The position numbers were made by a program, and so were the translations under genes. Below are positions 63,613 through 64,000 of a stretch of DNA of 64,000 nt, piece by piece; position 1 is the first letter of the stretch; each line of letters begins with the position of its first letter. The notes below the pieces were generated by a model. It made no database searches. It was not told where the DNA came from and saw only the letters and a list, made by a program, of their open reading frames with translations. Source of the stretch: Micavibrio sp. (GTDB lineage: Bacteria > Pseudomonadota > Alphaproteobacteria > Micavibrionales > UBA9664); the NCBI GenBank assembly GCA_002699085.1, contig PAAR01000003.1, positions 1 through 64,000 of the forward strand, in the 5' to 3' direction.

Positions 63613-63690
63613 GCCATTCTTAAGAGCGAGCGAACGTGTACGCGAGCATTATAAATAAAGCATGGCGCAGACGCGGCGAGTAAACGAGCC

Positions 63691-63710
63691 AATCCCTCCG
63701 TCACCGCCAT
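63691..63710 (+). repeat. 20-bp duplicate of the tRNA-Ser(GCU) 3' end (att-like)
   Basis: An exact copy of 63512-63531, including CCA. Such copies of a tRNA 3' end are the usual mark of integrase-mediated insertion or of its remnant. The sequence between (63571-63690) is unlike the rest of the window, with several GCGAGC/CGAGC repeats and higher G+C. Confidence 0.6.
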
Positions 63711-63726
63711 AACTTTTTTATTCTTA

Positions 63727-64000
63727 TTATTTTTTATCCGCTGCTAAAGCATTCACAGCTTGTTCGAGAGCCTCTATGCGTAACTTAAGATCAGCATTTT
63801 CAGCCTGTGACTTCTTAAGACTTTCATTTTCAGCCTTGAGCTCTTTAATAGCCTCAATCATTGGGGCAACTAGACCATTATAATTAACGGTTAGATAGTC
63901 ATTGCCGTCCTCATCTTCTGAGTGCAAAACCAGTTCAGGGAATACGGCTTGTACGTCTTGGGCGATAACCCCTAATTGTTTGTTAGCGCCACGGGCTTCT
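63727..64000 (-). CDS. C-terminus of a peptidase-S74 (intramolecular chaperone) protein, cut by the window edge
   Basis: Reading from the right edge, the visible 90 residues include QLGVIAQDVQAVFPELVL, DYLTVNYNGLVAPMIEAIKELKAENESLKKS and a coiled-coil end. This is the hallmark of the S74 self-cleaving chaperone domain found at the ends of phage tail fibres, endosialidases and some bacterial surface proteins. The catalytic serine lies further upstream, outside the window. The gene begins beyond 64000. Its position next to an att-like repeat suggests phage or island origin, but a host surface protein is equally possible. Confidence 0.85.
   Translation of the reverse strand, partial: EARGANKQLGVIAQDVQAVFPELVLHSEDEDGNDYLTVNYNGLVAPMIEAIKELKAENESLKKSQAENADLKLRIEALEQAVNALAADKK

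Noticed and set aside
1-64000. CRISPR arrays or transposase genes
   Set aside because: No regularly spaced direct repeats and no recognisable transposase in the translated genes; the only repeats are the paired hairpins described.

Overview
The window reads as chromosomal core sequence of an AT-rich alphaproteobacterium (about 40% G+C by eye). The evidence for this is inferred from families and gene order: a fabA-fabB-fabI cluster, a SUF operon ending in sufT and an A-type carrier, a DUF1491 gene beside a Fur protein that lacks the usual CxxC pair, GatCAB, a ribbon-helix-helix gene behind fumC, and a phaC-phaA-phaB operon opposite phaR. The exact order or family cannot be named from the sequence alone.

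Layout. 1-8.6 kb: translation and RNA genes (infB, rbfA, truB, rpsO, later pnp), with a small secreted protein, phosphoglycerate mutase and a glycerophosphodiester phosphodiesterase. 8.6-15.5 kb: unsaturated fatty-acid synthesis (fabA, fabB, fabI), an SH3-domain exported protein head to head with dusA, two unknown proteins and two tiny genes. 15.5-21.5 kb: the SUF iron-sulfur operon on the minus strand (sufB, sufC, sufD, sufS, sufT, sufA), interrupted between sufB and sufC by a GIY-YIG nuclease gene and an unknown gene. 21.7-28.6 kb: a small membrane protein, prfC, DUF1491, fur, a PAS histidine kinase, tgt, rpmB and a CobD/CbiB-like membrane protein. 28.6-36 kb: PHB depolymerase, an unknown gene, a YgjP-type metallopeptidase, ruvX and gatCAB. 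36-44 kb: a tightly packed minus-strand run mltB-rlpA-dacA-tmk-holB-metG-tatD-MBL hydrolase (cell wall, replication, aminoacylation). 44-50 kb: tRNA-Ser(UGA), a cupin, fumC and the PHB synthesis genes. 50-63 kb: two large exported proteins of unknown role, prfB with a programmed +1 frameshift, an OmpA-like lipoprotein, trkH, hslO, recX and a large membrane-bound sensor kinase. 63.4-64 kb: tRNA-Ser(GCU), a 20-bp duplicate of its 3' end 160 bp further on, and the C-terminus of a peptidase-S74 (self-cleaving chaperone) protein running off the right edge.

Metabolic links: phaA, phaB and phaC make polyhydroxybutyrate and phaZ breaks it down, with phaR the expected regulator. The fab genes supply membrane lipids, and the SUF system supplies Fe-S clusters.

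The most notable structure outside ordinary genes is a dispersed family of two-hairpin intergenic elements (seven copies or partial copies). Their ends and loops are conserved while their stems vary by paired substitutions. One GIY-YIG nuclease gene is bracketed by two of them, inside the SUF operon. Others are a trkH start that lies inside a strong intrinsic-terminator hairpin, a tRNA-guanine transglycosylase that has lost most of its zinc ligands, and a likely tRNA-associated integration scar at the right end.
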